A DNA stretch of 64,000 bases, from assembly GCA_028386065.3 (NCBI GenBank), contig JAKUCV010003099.1, forward strand, positions 434,087-498,086, in the 5' to 3' direction. Positions within the stretch are counted from its first letter, which is position 1, and each line of letters begins with the position of its first letter. This document shows positions 53,898-64,000 of the stretch, one piece after another. This DNA comes from Turnera subulata (taxonomy: Eukaryota; Streptophyta; Magnoliopsida; Malpighiales; Passifloraceae). The position numbers and the translations under genes were made by a program. The notes below the pieces were generated by a model that was given only the letters and a program-made list of their open reading frames with translations, was not told the DNA's origin and searched no databases.

Positions 53898-54143
53898 TCA
53901 CTCTACAGGAGTGGCAGCAGCAGAACGTAAGTTGGCAAGGTCTTGCAAATAAAAAACTGAAACTGCCAGTAGGCAGCTAAACATGAAGATGAACACCATA
54001 TGGCAAATGAAGGGCATCCTTGGCAAGCCAATCTGCGTAAACATTGGCCCCACTGTGCACATGTTGAATAGACACCTCCCAATCACGACTAAGTAACTCG
54101 TGGATGGCACGCATGGAAGGCGGCAGACGCCAATGAACCTCAT
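53898..54143 (-). pseudogene. LINE-3 RNase H, C-terminal part
   Basis: In the correct minus frame: VHWRLPPSMRAIHELLSRDW, then SIQHVHSGANVYADWLAKDA and a stop. This is the last third of the RNase H domain. Its upstream part is at 54491-54720, separated by the SINE. Confidence 0.87.
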
Positions 54144-54146
54144 TCA

Positions 54147-54475
54147 CCACCGGGGGTGATGGCCCAGTGGCAAGACCTTCAACCTGCCATCTCTAAGACT
54201 CGGGTTCGAGTCCCGGCGCTTCCAGTCAAGCCCCATAGTGTGATGCGGCCGAATATGGCCTTCCACACGGTGGGGTGCTTGCCGTTGAGCCCAGTGATTC
54301 TCCGGTATTATGACGCGTAGCAGGTGAGGGTGTCCGCTGGTGCCCCGGTTGGGCGGTCTCTCCTATGAGGAGGGTCTAATGCCAGGATGTAACCGGTATT
54401 GACCGGAGCCTGGACCGACGGGGCGATGATGACACCACTGATGCCTTTTTGTTTAAAAATAAAAAAATAAAGAAA
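54147..54475 (+). mobile_element. tRNA-derived SINE, 329 bp, with perfect 15-bp TSD
   Basis: aatgaacctcattca flanks it exactly at 54132-54146 and 54476-54490. The head carries a Pol III box A, TGGCCCAGTGG (54160-54170), and box B, GGTTCGAGTCC (54203-54213), 32 nt apart, both perfect consensus matches. The body is GC-rich and tRNA-unrelated, with short repeats such as ccggtatt and ggaccg. The tail is A-rich (aaaaataaaaaaataaagaaa). It inserted in the RNase H of LINE-3. SINEs are copied in trans by LINE proteins. The exact SINE family is not identified. Confidence 0.93.
54160..54213 (+). promoter_or_regulatory. Internal RNA polymerase III promoter (box A and box B) of the SINE
   Basis: Box A TRGCNNAGYGG and box B GGTTCGANTCC both match fully. 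Confidence 0.88.
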
Positions 54476-54490
54476 AATGAACCTCATTCA

Positions 54491-55538
54491 AATGGAGTAG
54501 CAAATTAACAGCCTCCAGAGAATCACTCTCCACAACCACGTTACGGAATCCTTTATCATAAGCAAGTGTCAAACTAGTTTGAATAGCCCACAACTCAGTT
54601 GAATCCACAAAACAAATACCAATGTGAAAACCAAAACCAGCATGTCACTCCCCATCACTACCTCTAATGAGGCCACCTGCTGCTGCCTGACCTCTTGCGC
54701 CAGTGACAATGCCATCACAGTTCACCTTCACCCTCCCCGGACCTGGGGGCCCGCAAGAAACATGAGCCCGATGCACAGAATGCACCAAACCCGAAGTGTT
54801 CCTAGAGCAAGCTGCAATAGTTTCACGGCAAAAATACAGGATATGAAACCTTGGATTGAAGGGGGCTCGTCGACTAAAGAAGATGAAATCATTTCGCCAT
54901 TGCCAGAACATCTAACAAGCGACACCGAACCAAAGTCGCCTTGAAATGCCATCCAAAATAGTGAAGGAACAAGAAAGATTAACTTGAATCCACAAACGAA
55001 TGTTTGGGATAATAAAAAACCCAGGTGCCAGAACTTAATGTAAAGACAACCATAGATCTTTGATAACAATACAATCTCTTAACACATAAAGGATAGATTC
55101 TAAATGGTGATAACACACGCCACAGCCAGAATATGCACACATATATGCCTTTGAGCACACCGGGCATTTGTGAGCAAAAAATCATTAGAAGCCAACCACA
55201 TAAACATACGAATCCGTTGAGACCACAAATGAGACGGGCCCGCAGAATCCACCCTATTAGCAGCAAATAAGCCGACTTAGTGGTAAGAAGTCCGAAAGCT
55301 GAGTGCTTCCAAAAACCTCATCACCATCTGCAGAAGGTTGTGGACATGGAATTCCTGCAATTCGTAAACATACACTCAAAGGGAGTAAGTATTGAAAATT
55401 TTCCCAATCCCACATACCATTTGGTATGACAATGTCTGCCAGACCACGATTTGAATCAGCTGTAGGAATAGCACCAAGAGTAACAGAATATAAGCGCCCA
55501 AAGTCAGCCACCCAAGGATCCACCAAAATCTTGTACAC
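54491..55538 (-). pseudogene. LINE-3 zf-RVT and RNase H N-terminal part
   Basis: RVKVNCDGIVTGA and AAAGGLIRG (54645-54911) begin the RNase H, followed after a stop by FVDSTELWAIQTSLTLAYDKG and VVVESDSLEAVNLL. 55100-55270 has CSQMPGVLKG and HLWSQRIRMF-like zf-RVT residues in shifted frames. 55257-55538 holds the segment before it (LVDPWVADFGRLYSVTLGA). Confidence 0.82.
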
Positions 55539-57166
55539 TAGCCACTACCAATGCTCCACTCAGCACCATCACAAACAATGGTCCAATTTTTCACGATACC
55601 CCGCCAAGTAGAAGACACATTTGAAGAGCTTGTAGTGAAAGGTGAGGGAAACCTAGATTTTAGATATTTGCGCTGCAGAACTTTCACCCATAAGGACTCC
55701 GGAGAAAACAACACACCCCAGCGCAATTTAGCAACAAGCGCCGAATTTTTTGCCTGCAAATTTCGTAAGCCCAAACCACCAAAAGCTTTGGGTGAACATA
55801 CAGGATCCCAAGAAGCAAGGTGAGATTTGTGTTGGGAAGAATTGGATCCCCACACAAAAGCCCGACATGCTTTATCAATATTAGATATGACAGAAGTAGG
55901 TAAGTGGACTGTTTGCATAGTAAATATTGGCAAGGCAGCCAAGACGGATTGCGTCAAGGTAACGCGACCAACCAAAGAGAGGAGACAACCTTGCCATGAT
56001 GACAATTGTTGCTTCACCTTCTCCAAAAGGGCGTTGTAAGTTTGTCTGCTCACACGGCCATGAATCACTGGAACACCCAAATAACGCCCCAAATCATGTG
56101 TGACAGTGAAACCTAAGCCAGATTTGAAAGTAACAATACTAGCTGGATCCACATTTTTGGAGAAAAATAATTGGGACTTGGTTGTACTTAGATTTTGTCC
56201 CGAAAAGTCGTAGAATAAGGATAGACAGGAATTTATGACGGGGATTTGAGCAACATCAGCCTTTGCAAGCAGCATTAATTCATCAACAAAAAAGATATGG
56301 TACAAAAGTGGACCAGCACTTCTCAAATACACCAGCTTCCAGGCCCCATTTTGAACCTCCGAATTAATTAGGTGGCTCAGTCATTCAATGCACAAAACAA
56401 AAAGGTAGGGGGAAAGGGGGTCGCCTTGGCGTACCATTCGAGAAGTGGGAAAGGCATCCGTCAACACTCCATTCCAAAGGACACGCATCTCAGTACCAGA
56501 GACACACTGCATAATGAGGTTAATCAAGATGGAAGGGAGACCTGCATCCATCTATGAATCCCAAACGAAGTTCCACTTCAACCAGTCATAAGCCTTTTCC
56601 AAATCAATTTTAATTGCTACCAAACTCTTCCTCTCAGTCCTGGTCCGCATGGTATGAATAATCTCCTGGACCACCACAATATTATCTGTGATATGCCTGC
56701 CGGGGGTAAAGCTACATTGTGTTGGGGCGATCAAAGACGGCAACAGTGGTTTCAGGTGGTTTACAATCACTTTGGTTAGTGTTTTGTAAAGAACATTACA
56801 AAGTCCGATGGGTCGAAATTGAGCCATTGTCTCCGGATGAGAGCATTTAAGTAGAAGTACAAGAGTTGTCTCATTGAGGCAAGAAGACCATAGCTGACCA
56901 GCAAATAGAGCTCTGAATAAAGGACAAACCGAGCCACTCACCACATTCCATTGAGATTGAAAGAAAAGAGAATGAAAGCCATCAGGACCCGGGGCATTAG
57001 ATGGCCCAATTTGGAACATGGCATTACGAATCTCATCATCATTTGGCACTAGATTCAAAGCAGCCAAACATTGAGGCTCCAAAAGATGGAAACAAACCAG
57101 AAACCGGAATGGACCACATGCACCCACCTCATCAGTGAACAGATTTTTATAAAAGTCAACTGCCAT
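55538..57166 (-). pseudogene. LINE-3 reverse transcriptase
   Basis: 56552-57166 (204 codons): PSNAPGPDGFHSLFFQSQW, RPIGLCNVLYKTLTKVIVNH, QCSFTPGRHITDNIVVVQE and AIKIDLEKAYDWLKWNFV. 56400-56440 has a RQGDPLSPYLFVLCIE segment in another frame. 55538-56332 (264 codons) reads the catalytic box as F-V-D-E instead of F-A-D-D, then LGVPVIHGRVSRQTYNALLE, LSLVGRVTLTQSVLAALP and GGLGLRNLQ. Long open parts make it the best preserved RT here, but it is inactive. Confidence 0.92.
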
Positions 57167-57206
57167 TACTTGTAAACGACGCGGATCCTGACACCAGCAC
57201 CCATAA

Positions 57207-57608
57207 TCATCTTTCAGAGCAGTGACAGAATTCCTGCAGTGTCGAGCAATGGTAGAGGCATGGTAAAAAGCCGTATTTCGGTCGCCATCTGCTATCCATT
57301 AGCACCGGGATTTTTGAAACCAAATCAGCTCCTCTTGTGCTAGCACAGTATTGTATTCTGCTATATGACTCTTCTCCAAATCCTCTAGAAAGTCCGAGTG
57401 CTGGATGGTCAAAGCCCGTTGGATGCCCTGAAGTCGGCACATTAAATGTTTTTTTTTCCTCCGGACATTGCCAAAGACATTTTTATTCCAGTCTTGAAGC
57501 TTTGGGGTGAGTCTGGCAAAGCCACATCCGAAGAGGAAAGTGGCAGCCACTCTTTTGCAATCAACTTTGGAAACTCAAGGGACGCGGCCTGAAATTGAAG
57601 GTAAGGGG
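57207..57608 (-). pseudogene. LINE-3 linker between endonuclease and RT
   Basis: 57299-57550: WNKNVFGNVRRKKKHLMCRL, QGIQRALTIQ and QEELIWFQKSRC, a standard segment before L1 RT. A stop follows. The endonuclease end continues on the far side of LINE-4 at 58811. Confidence 0.87.
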
Positions 57609-57624
57609 CCCACCATGATTCATT
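57609..57624 (-). repeat. LINE-4 target-site duplication (left), 16 bp
   Basis: cccaccatgattcatt here and at 58795-58810, a perfect match. Confidence 0.95.
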
Positions 57625-58794
57625 TTTTTTTTTGGTAATAATAGGGCCTTAACAGCCTCCAATTAATCAAACTATATTTACAAAGCGATATTCACCCACA
57701 CCTAACAAATCTTTCAACATCAAAATTCTAACCTCACAACAGGCTACCGTATAAAGTTCAATGTTTCCTATAATATCTATGCCCTTGTTAGCATAAAAAT
57801 CTGCACAAGAGTTTGCTTCTCTGTATATATGTGCAATCCTGACACTCCAATCTCTTCCTAGCAAATCTCCAATCTTCCTGCACAAAATACTTAGTTCATT
57901 TAAATAACCAGGTTTCTTCATAATAAGCTCCATAGCAGCAATAGAATCCAACTCTAACTCCACCCTTCTACATCCCAAATTCCAAGCTATTTTAAGCCCT
58001 GTTTTGACAGCCCATAATTCAGCTTTGATAGCATTACACCATCCCACTCCCCCAGCAAATGCTTAAATTAGCCTGCCATCTTCATCTCGTATCAGTCCTC
58101 CAATGCCAGCTCTACCCGGGTTGCCTTTACATGCCCCATCTGTATTGAGTTTTACCCACCCAGGACTCGGTTGTCTCCACATAATTAGCCTCTCCTCCCT
58201 TCTTGCTTCCCTCTTCCCATCTCGGTAATAGCATACCCTTAAGTCATTCAGGAAGAGCTTAATAGCTCTTATGCAAGTGTCAACATCCATTGGATGTTCC
58301 GGGCAAAAAACCCTGTTGTTCCTTCTTTTCCATAAAAACCAGCAAACTACACCAAAAATAATATCCGAATCACACTCCAAACCAACCTGCCTTCCCCCCA
58401 CTAAATTCAAATCAAGCCAATCTAAAAGAGGCATCTCAAAGAAACCACCAATCCCTTCAATATCCACTAGAAAGGCCTCCCAGACTCGTTTAACATCCAC
58501 ACAATCTCTCAAGACATGGATAACACTCTCACCTACTTCATTACAGCATGGACAAACATCCAGATTAGTTAATCCCCGAGCTTTCCTCTGTGCATTTGTC
58601 ATGATGCGCCCATGACCCACCAACCATAAGAAAGATCTAATCCTTTGAGGACCATTCCAATCCCAGATTTTCCTCCAAATACCACACTCATTTCTCCACT
58701 TCTCAGCTTTAAGGTACTTATATGCCGCCCCAATAGAAAACTGTCCATTCTTCCTATTTGTCCACACCACAAAATCTTCAGGGTCATCCACACA
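57625..58794 (-). mobile_element. LINE-4: 5'-truncated L1 insertion in LINE-3
   Basis: A 1.17 kb 3' end of an L1 (part of the region before zf-RVT, then zf-RVT, RNase H, 3' end, poly(A) seen as poly(T) at 57625-57634) flanked by a perfect 16-bp TSD. Nearly intact coding suggests it is the youngest LINE in the window. Confidence 0.93.
57667..58047 (-). pseudogene. LINE-4 RNase H, C-terminal two thirds
   Basis: Same frame as the ORF at 58063-58998, separated only by a TAA stop at 58063-58065. It reads AIKAELWAVKTGLKIAW, LELDSIAAMELIMKK and HIYREANSCADFYANKG, giving the E, D and D positions of the RNase H active site. It ends with a stop at 57667. Confidence 0.9.
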
Positions 58795-58998
58795 CCCACC
58801 ATGATTCATTGAAACAGAAGAGACATCAAATAGCAGCGAACAGTGATTCGGGTTCATCATTGGTAGATGATAGACTTTAGTTTCGGGGAAAGAATGTAGC
58901 CCCTCCTGATTGGCCAAAGCTCGATCTAACCGCACTAATTCAGACCATGCCGCCAAGTGAAATGTTGTCCAATGAGCCCCAAATCCTCTAACTGACAT
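58063..58998 (-). pseudogene. Chimeric ORF: LINE-3 endonuclease end joined in frame to LINE-4 zf-RVT and RNase H start
   Basis: 311 open codons. Residues about 22-62 are LINE-3 endonuclease end (RLDRALANQ, FPETKVYHLPMMNPNHCSLL; the SDH box reads P-N-H). Residues 63-68 are the LINE-4 TSD (MNHGG). From 69 on it is LINE-4: VVWTNRKNGQFSIGAAYKYL, zf-RVT (WRKIWDWNGP; CPCCNEVGES.IHVLRDC) and RNase H start (LNTDGACKGNPGRAGIGGLI). The first about 20 residues are out of the endonuclease frame. The fusion arose by insertion; there is no evidence that it is expressed. Confidence 0.88.
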
Positions 58999-59397
58999 TC
59001 ATCTACACACTGTTGAAACCGCCGACAATCCCTCCTGGTACCAATAGTTGAGCCTTGACCTCCTCGGCTGAAAGAATAGCATTAACATCACCTGCCAAAA
59101 TCCAAGGACAAGAAGCATCCGGAGCCATATTACAAATATTATGCCAAAGAAACTGCCTAGGAGATGGTTTTGCACTACCATAAACTGCAGTGAAATAGAA
59201 AGCAGTACGATTATGTAAAACCCATAAGTGCACAAACTGGATGTGTTCAAGTAGGACTTCCACCTCAATCTCCCCCTCTCCAAAAAAATCTAAATGCCAC
59301 CTGAGAACCCATTGACTTCAATGCGGTGAGAGTAGGGAAAACCCAATTTACGGACCACATAATCCGCTACAGCTGCATCTGCCACTACTTAACATAA
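58811..59397 (-). pseudogene. LINE-3 endonuclease part
   Basis: 59003-59263 reads FYFTAVYGSAKPSPRQFLWH and CPWILAGDVNAILSAEE (GDFNAIL core of the L1 endonuclease). Upstream near 59280-59350 a GGIWIFWR-like segment lies in another frame. Frameshifts occur near 58950 and 59270. Confidence 0.87.
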
Positions 59398-59883
59398 TTG
59401 TCTTGTTATAAAACAATATTGTATTACTAAAAAATTAATATTGTGGAAGTTACATGTCACAAGAAAAAAATGATTACTCTATATGCCTTATATAGGGTGA
59501 AGATTACCAATAGGCGGTACTCTGTCACGTACCAATACATTACCAACAACGTTTAACTCTGTATTTGCTTAGACACTTTTCTGTTTTTGGATGCATTTTG
59601 ACTCAGGCCAACGATATTCACTGGAAAAACTTATTATAGTAACTGGGGGAGTATACCCATACATACCGAATTCTTCTAAGATAGTGTACGGCAGGTACCC
59701 ATACCCGTCCCACGTACCAAGAGTAAGGCGTTTTAGGTGACTATGTGTGGAAGCCTCCTGACCAGGAAATGATTAGAATAAGTGCAAATGCCTCCTTCGT
59801 CACCCCCACGGCTCTCTCCAGTATGGGATTTTTTTGCAGAAACACTCTAGGAGGCGACTTTGACAGGACCTGCAGGTAGTTCA
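59398..59883. other. Host intergenic DNA left of the Copia derivative
   Basis: No gene recognised. Words tacccatac and gtacc recur near 59650-59720. The TSD base group gttca (59879-59883) sits at its right end. Confidence 0.6.
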
Positions 59884-60359
59884 TGTTGGAATATATTTCA
59901 AAATGATATTATCCCACATTGGAGAGATACATGGTTTTGACGTAGTAAATGGCCTAGTCAAAACTAACTTTTGGTTGTTGGAGTAAATCAGGGGATAAGT
60001 TGAGCTTAACTGGTGTGTAGGAAAAAATATGGTCCTTAATTAATGGCCATTATTTTTCCTAACGTTGTTGTTCCCCTCCATTTGCTATAAATACAAGACC
60101 ATTTTTCAATTCATTGATATACAACACTGTGAACAAGAATTCTCTTCCATGTTTCATTTATTTTCCCTCAGAAAATTCTCATCTCCTATGTTCTCTTGCT
60201 GGGTTGCTAATTTATATTTTCTTGGTAGTCTCTGGTATCCTACTATTTATGGTAGAAGAACCTGTTGTATCCTGGGGGAACTTTGCAGTAGGCAAAATAT
60301 TCCTTTAGGACAGTGCCTAGCACGCCTCAGGTTATGTACTCTTCCCAATTTTTCCAACA
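59884..60359 (+). repeat. 5' LTR of the Copia derivative
   Basis: Near-identical to 62695-63172. TATA box tataaata at 60086-60093. ORFs of 157 and 64 codons over the LTR have no family motif. Confidence 0.92.
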
Positions 60360-61849
60360 ATCTAAAGGAATATAGTTTTATATTTTTTTGTCTTTTAGTT
60401 TTCTCTTATATTAAAATTGTACTTACAATTTTTATTTTTGCTTTGACAAAGCTATTGGTGGGGGAGAAACTAAAAGGTGCAAAGAGGAAATCAAGGTTGC
60501 AGATGAGGAAAAGGAGAGAAGGAAATTTAGCTGGGTGAGAGGTATGTTTTTTGATAAAAATTTGTTTACAAGGCTTAGGTGAATACTAATCCTAAATTAA
60601 ATAAAGTTACTCATTGTGGAGAGTTAAATGATTTTATTTTCAGTGTAAAAATAAAATGAAAAATAAAAATCCTCCTAACTCAAAATTAATTTTGGTCTTA
60701 GGTGATGATATTTGTGTTGTGATCATTAAAATTGGGATTAATGTCTAGTTGGAATAATAAGTGGTAATATGCTTATTAAAGGTTTTTGTGATAAATTTTT
60801 ACAGAGATAATTTTGGTTTACAAATTTATGAATTTGTGATGTGAAAAATATTTATTGAACAATTTTATGTGAAATTATTTTTATTTAATTTATCATGGGG
60901 GTTTATCCATTAAAAGTGCTTACGGATATATTTTATATATAAGTTTATCATCTCTTAGTGAGATTTATTGTGAAAAATTAAGTTATATATGTTTGAGGTG
61001 TGAGCTTGAATTTTTAAAAATGTGGGGGTTTTATTTCTTTCATTTTGAGAAGGAAAACTTATGTGAATTTGTTTTTTTTTGGATTTTTTTTTTTAAAAAA
61101 TGAGTCACAATATGTGATCGGGTGCTAATTAATGATGGTTCTCTCTTGAGTTTGAGAATTTCAAGAAAAAAAAATTATGTGCATGTGATGCCTAAATTTG
61201 GCACTATGAAATTTTTTAGAATTCATATATGATTGACTGTGTATAAGATGATAATTTTACAACTATTTTTATATATGATATTGAGTTGATGTTTTTTGTT
61301 TTTAATTAAATTCTAATATGTGGTGAAGCAAATATTTTGGATTAAATTTATAAGGGATGGTGGTAGCTTAATATTATCACAAAATATTTAATTGAGGAGC
61401 TTCTTATGAAGTTTAGACATATTAATGTCAAATTGATGTGTATCCCCTTATGATTTAAATCCTAGTTAAATATGGAAGGAATCCGACATTCAATATAAGT
61501 GTGCACAAATTTATTGAGAATTTGTTGCAGTAGTGGGCATATGAAGCCATTGATGTATACACAATCACAACTGTGATAATGTGGTTGCTTTGTGCAGACT
61601 TAATAAATTATTTGAGATATACCATAAATTTTTGGTATATACCATAGTGGACTTCCATTGTACTAACTGAAAGTACAGTGATGTAAAATGAATTTTGTTA
61701 ATTCATACCGAGTAAAGTTCACTTATGGTGATGCCTATATTTACGCAGTCAGCTAAGTAAAAAAAAAGGTTGTGAATTCTGGTAAAACTGAGACAGAATA
61801 CATTTTCTGAATTAGTTGACATTGAGGCTAAGTGATTGGAAATTACTTA

Positions 61850-62110
61850 GCGAATATTCCGTTGGGAATAAAACCAACCCTGTCTTTGTCTATGCGTTGT
61901 AATTGTGAGGAGGCAATTTCAACATGATCATAATAAATTGTATTGAGAAATAAACACATATGATCTATACCTTATGGTATAATAGTGCTATTGAGAGATG
62001 GAATAATTTCCATTTATTATCGGAAGTCAGAAGTGATTTGGCCAATCCCTTGACAAAATCCCGGGAAGAAGAATAATAAACGAAACATCGAGGGGAATGA
62101 GACTTTATTA
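61850..62110 (+). pseudogene. Copia RNase H remnant
   Basis: SLSMRCNCEEAIST near 61884, a DGIISI-like segment near 61998, then DLANPLTKSRE near 62035 and a KTSRGMRL-like remnant, in changing frames. This is the C-terminal Copia RNase H and tail (usual form ADPLTK). Confidence 0.75.
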
Positions 62111-62694
62111 TGCCTGTTTGAAACTAATTAGTGATGGTAACCCAACCTCCGTGATCGGAGATCCCGTGAAACAGGTTCATATGGGTATTAACAAGTCACT
62201 GCTTAGTTCTGCTAGTACTTGAATATTTGTCCCTTCCTGTGGTGTGAAGAAAAGTACTAGACTGCATTTGATCGAGAGGCTGAGTTAAGCTCTTAATGAT
62301 CTTCATATCCTTTACGGGTGGTGTATAATATGCAGTATACACTTGATGAGATCACCTATATGAGTGTGGAATGGGGCCGTTCCAATGAGGATGTGTTTGC
62401 AGGTGCACCTCTAGAGCATTCATGAATTTCCAGGCACGCGCACGGCCGTAATGCGCAAAACTGCGGTAACACCAAGAATTGCGGGGGTGTAATATGATTG
62501 GTAAGAACACTGACTTACCAAAGTGTCTATCAGTTCATAGTAACCATTTGTTATACTGTTTGGCACGATTTGTCAAGACTTATCGGTCTAGACTTGGTTC
62601 ATAGTCTACGGACACCAAGAACGATGTATTACACTCAATAGTAATAAGAACCCAGCAAACAGATTCTTTTTCTTTTGAAATATATGTGGGGGAT

Positions 62695-63172
62695 TGTTGG
62701 AATATATTTCAAAATGATATTATCCCACATTGGAGAGATACATGGTTTTGACGTGGTAAATGGCCTAGTCAAAACTAACTTTTGGCTGTTAGAGTAAATC
62801 AAAGGATAAGTTGAGCTTACCTGGTCTATAGGAAAAAATATGGTCCTTAATTAATGGCCATTATTTTTCCTAACGTTGTTGTTCCCCTCCATTTGCTTTA
62901 AATACAAGACCATTCTTCAATTCATTGATATACAACACTGTGAACAAGAATTCTCTTCCATGTTTCATTTATTTTCCCTCACTAAATTCTCATCTCCTAT
63001 GTTCTGTTGCTGGGTTGCTAATTTATATTTGTTTGGTAGTTTCTGGTATCCTGCTATTTATGGTAGAAGAAACTGTTGTATCCTGGGGGAACTTTGCAGT
63101 AGACAAAATATTCTTTTAGGACAGTATCTAACACGTCTCAGGTTATGTACTCTGTTCCCAATTTTTCCAACA
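62695..63172 (+). repeat. 3' LTR of the Copia derivative
   Basis: TGTTGGAATATATTTC to TTTTTCCAACA. TSD-like attca follows (63173-63177). Confidence 0.92.
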
Positions 63173-63177
63173 ATTCA

Positions 63178-64000
63178 CAACTTGTCTGCCATTTTCTGCT
63201 GAGGCAATGGGCATTAATTAGAGAATCAACCCTTCTTGCCGTACCAAGAACGAGACTGATCCCAAGACAACCATAGACGCAATCGTTGTTGTTAAAAGAT
63301 TTCACTTCCGTTTTGTAAGCGTACTGCTAATCGAGCAGCAGACTGGGATTCCATTCCAAAGCAGAGCTTGCAGGGCTTTTTTATTCTGATACACCTTAAT
63401 TTGCCTTAATGGAAACTACTTCACTAATAAAAAATTAAGCTAACAAACTGTACTTTCTTTATCGGGACTGACTGTCTGGTGACACCAACGCAATCAAACC
63501 TTGAAGAAGTGAGACGTGTAATTGGGACATACACGCTTTGGGTGGTTGTAATTATACGTTTCCTTTCCACTTTTATAGACTGTTTGTAGTACAGGTACAT
63601 TTTATTTTATTATATTTTTTATGAATATAGCTGGTACATGTTAGCGGACATATTAATTAAGCGTCAACCCAGTACGCAGTTATTATTATTATTATTTTTT
63701 TTTAATGAAAAACCCAGTACCAAGTTATTGTACGTGTCTGCAATGCATGGGTTAATTAAAACCCCCACTAAGAGAAACTGAAGAGGCAATAACAATAAAA
63801 ACAAACCCGACTTCCGTTGGTACCTTCTATTTGTTTTTTTTATTAAGATTGGACACATAAAAGATATGCATCTCAAGAAATCATTGCATGGCTGCATGAT
63901 ATATATTGATGAAAGGAGTGCCAATTTATTTATTTTCTGCCTATCACCCCATCCTTCATCAACTCTGTCTCCCAAGATTGGGAGCTGCATATCAATTGTA
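63178..64000. other. Intergenic DNA, no supported gene
   Basis: AT-rich, with an (att)n-like run near 63681-63700. A 108-codon minus ORF (63664-63990) has a hydrophobic stretch but no motif and an Asn repeat from the ATT run. Treated as chance. Confidence 0.5.

Larger units (their letters stand above)
53870..59397 (-). mobile_element. LINE-3: L1 element, 5'-truncated, minus strand, split by a SINE and by LINE-4
   Basis: About 4.0 kb of L1 once 54147-54490 (SINE plus one TSD) and 57625-58810 (LINE-4 plus one TSD) are removed. Order on the minus strand: endonuclease (59397 to 58811, then 57608 onward), RT, zf-RVT, RNase H. The start falls inside the endonuclease (ADYVVRKLGF-like near 59350), so the element is 5'-truncated. 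The 3' end near 53870 lacks a clear poly(T), and no LINE TSD was found, so both ends are approximate. Confidence 0.85.
59884..63172 (+). mobile_element. Copia deletion derivative, 3.3 kb
   Basis: LTRs of 476 bp (59884-60359) and 478 bp (62695-63172), TGTTGG...CCAACA, flanked by gttca and attca (4 of 5 matching). The interior is only 2.3 kb. Its only readable coding remnant is the RNase H C-terminus of a Copia pol. A polypurine tract, gtggggga, precedes the 3' LTR. No clear primer site follows the 5' LTR (atctaaagg). gag, integrase and RT are absent. Confidence 0.87.

Noticed and set aside
54151..54222. Functional tRNA gene
   Set aside because: Box A and box B are perfect but the flanks do not form an acceptor stem, and the unit is bounded by a TSD with an A-rich tail, so it is a SINE head.
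53820..59420. TSD for LINE-3
   Set aside because: No matching words at the two approximate ends, which are not well defined.
60065..60538. 157-codon plus ORF
   Set aside because: Starts in the LTR (the same ORF is repeated at 62876) and runs into AT-rich interior; hydrophobic by composition, no motif.
61740..61860. A gene spanning the interior of the Copia derivative
   Set aside because: Only short fragments in changing frames; matches a decayed Copia RNase H tail.
63664..63990. 108-codon minus ORF with a hydrophobic stretch
   Set aside because: Ends in an Asn run from an ATT repeat; no motif, TATA or context support.

Overview
This is a nuclear segment of a flowering-plant genome, probably a eudicot. 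It is made almost entirely of nested retrotransposons around one recognisable host gene. The plant call rests on element types: a Ty3 chromovirus with a C-terminal chromodomain (Tekay type), a Tat-type Ty3 element with a tRNA-Arg-like primer binding site, Copia elements including Ale-like and SIRE-like ones, and L1-type LINEs with a C-terminal RNase H. There are no bacterial operons, CRISPR arrays, rRNA genes or convincing tRNA genes.

Layout, left to right. 1-5245: 3' part of a Tekay-like Ty3 element (RT end, RNase H, integrase, chromodomain, then a 2.8 kb LTR). 5246-6079: host DNA with a possible Helitron end. 6080-12410: complete Copia element A (TSD gaata), coding decayed, carrying an antisense LINE endonuclease fragment. 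12411-15589: host DNA with a tandemly duplicated upstream region and a small gene (13770-14300) for a secreted, His-Pro-rich, six-cysteine protein. 15733-32481: one L1 LINE (LINE-1, minus strand) split by complete Copia element B (16838-24106, TSD agtat) and by a Ty3-like solo LTR (24318-27595, TSD gttat) that itself holds a SIRE-like solo LTR (25122-26186). 32781-46770: a second L1 (LINE-2, minus) split by a non-coding Tat-type element (37573-45533). 47630-52350: Ale-like Copia (minus, TSD atgag). 52508-53265: a diverged SIRE-like LTR. 53870-59397: LINE-3 (minus), split by a tRNA-derived SINE (54147-54475, 15-bp TSD) and by a 5'-truncated LINE-4 (57625-58794, 16-bp TSD). 59884-63172: a Copia deletion derivative. 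63178-64000: unassigned.

The most unusual signal is structural. Four unrelated LTR elements (Tekay LTR, Copia A, Copia B, Tat) carry fields of very short inverted repeats, with arms of about 5-8 bp around a 4-5 base loop. In Copia A and Copia B the loop is nearly constant (YNGAA or CATAT) while the arms change together and stay complementary. The Tat array of about 35 copies shows the same compensatory changes. Three of these elements also share a three-part order: a CGCC-rich block, a GGGCC plus A-rich block, then hairpins. Copia A and Copia B have almost identical LTRs and perfect TSDs but ruined coding regions, so they probably moved using proteins from other copies.

No expressed pathway links the features. 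The one good host gene has a TATA box, a signal peptide and a poly(A) signal. The transposon genes are nearly all broken by stops and frameshifts. All coordinates and motifs were read by eye; no database search was run, so lineage names are judgements from motifs.
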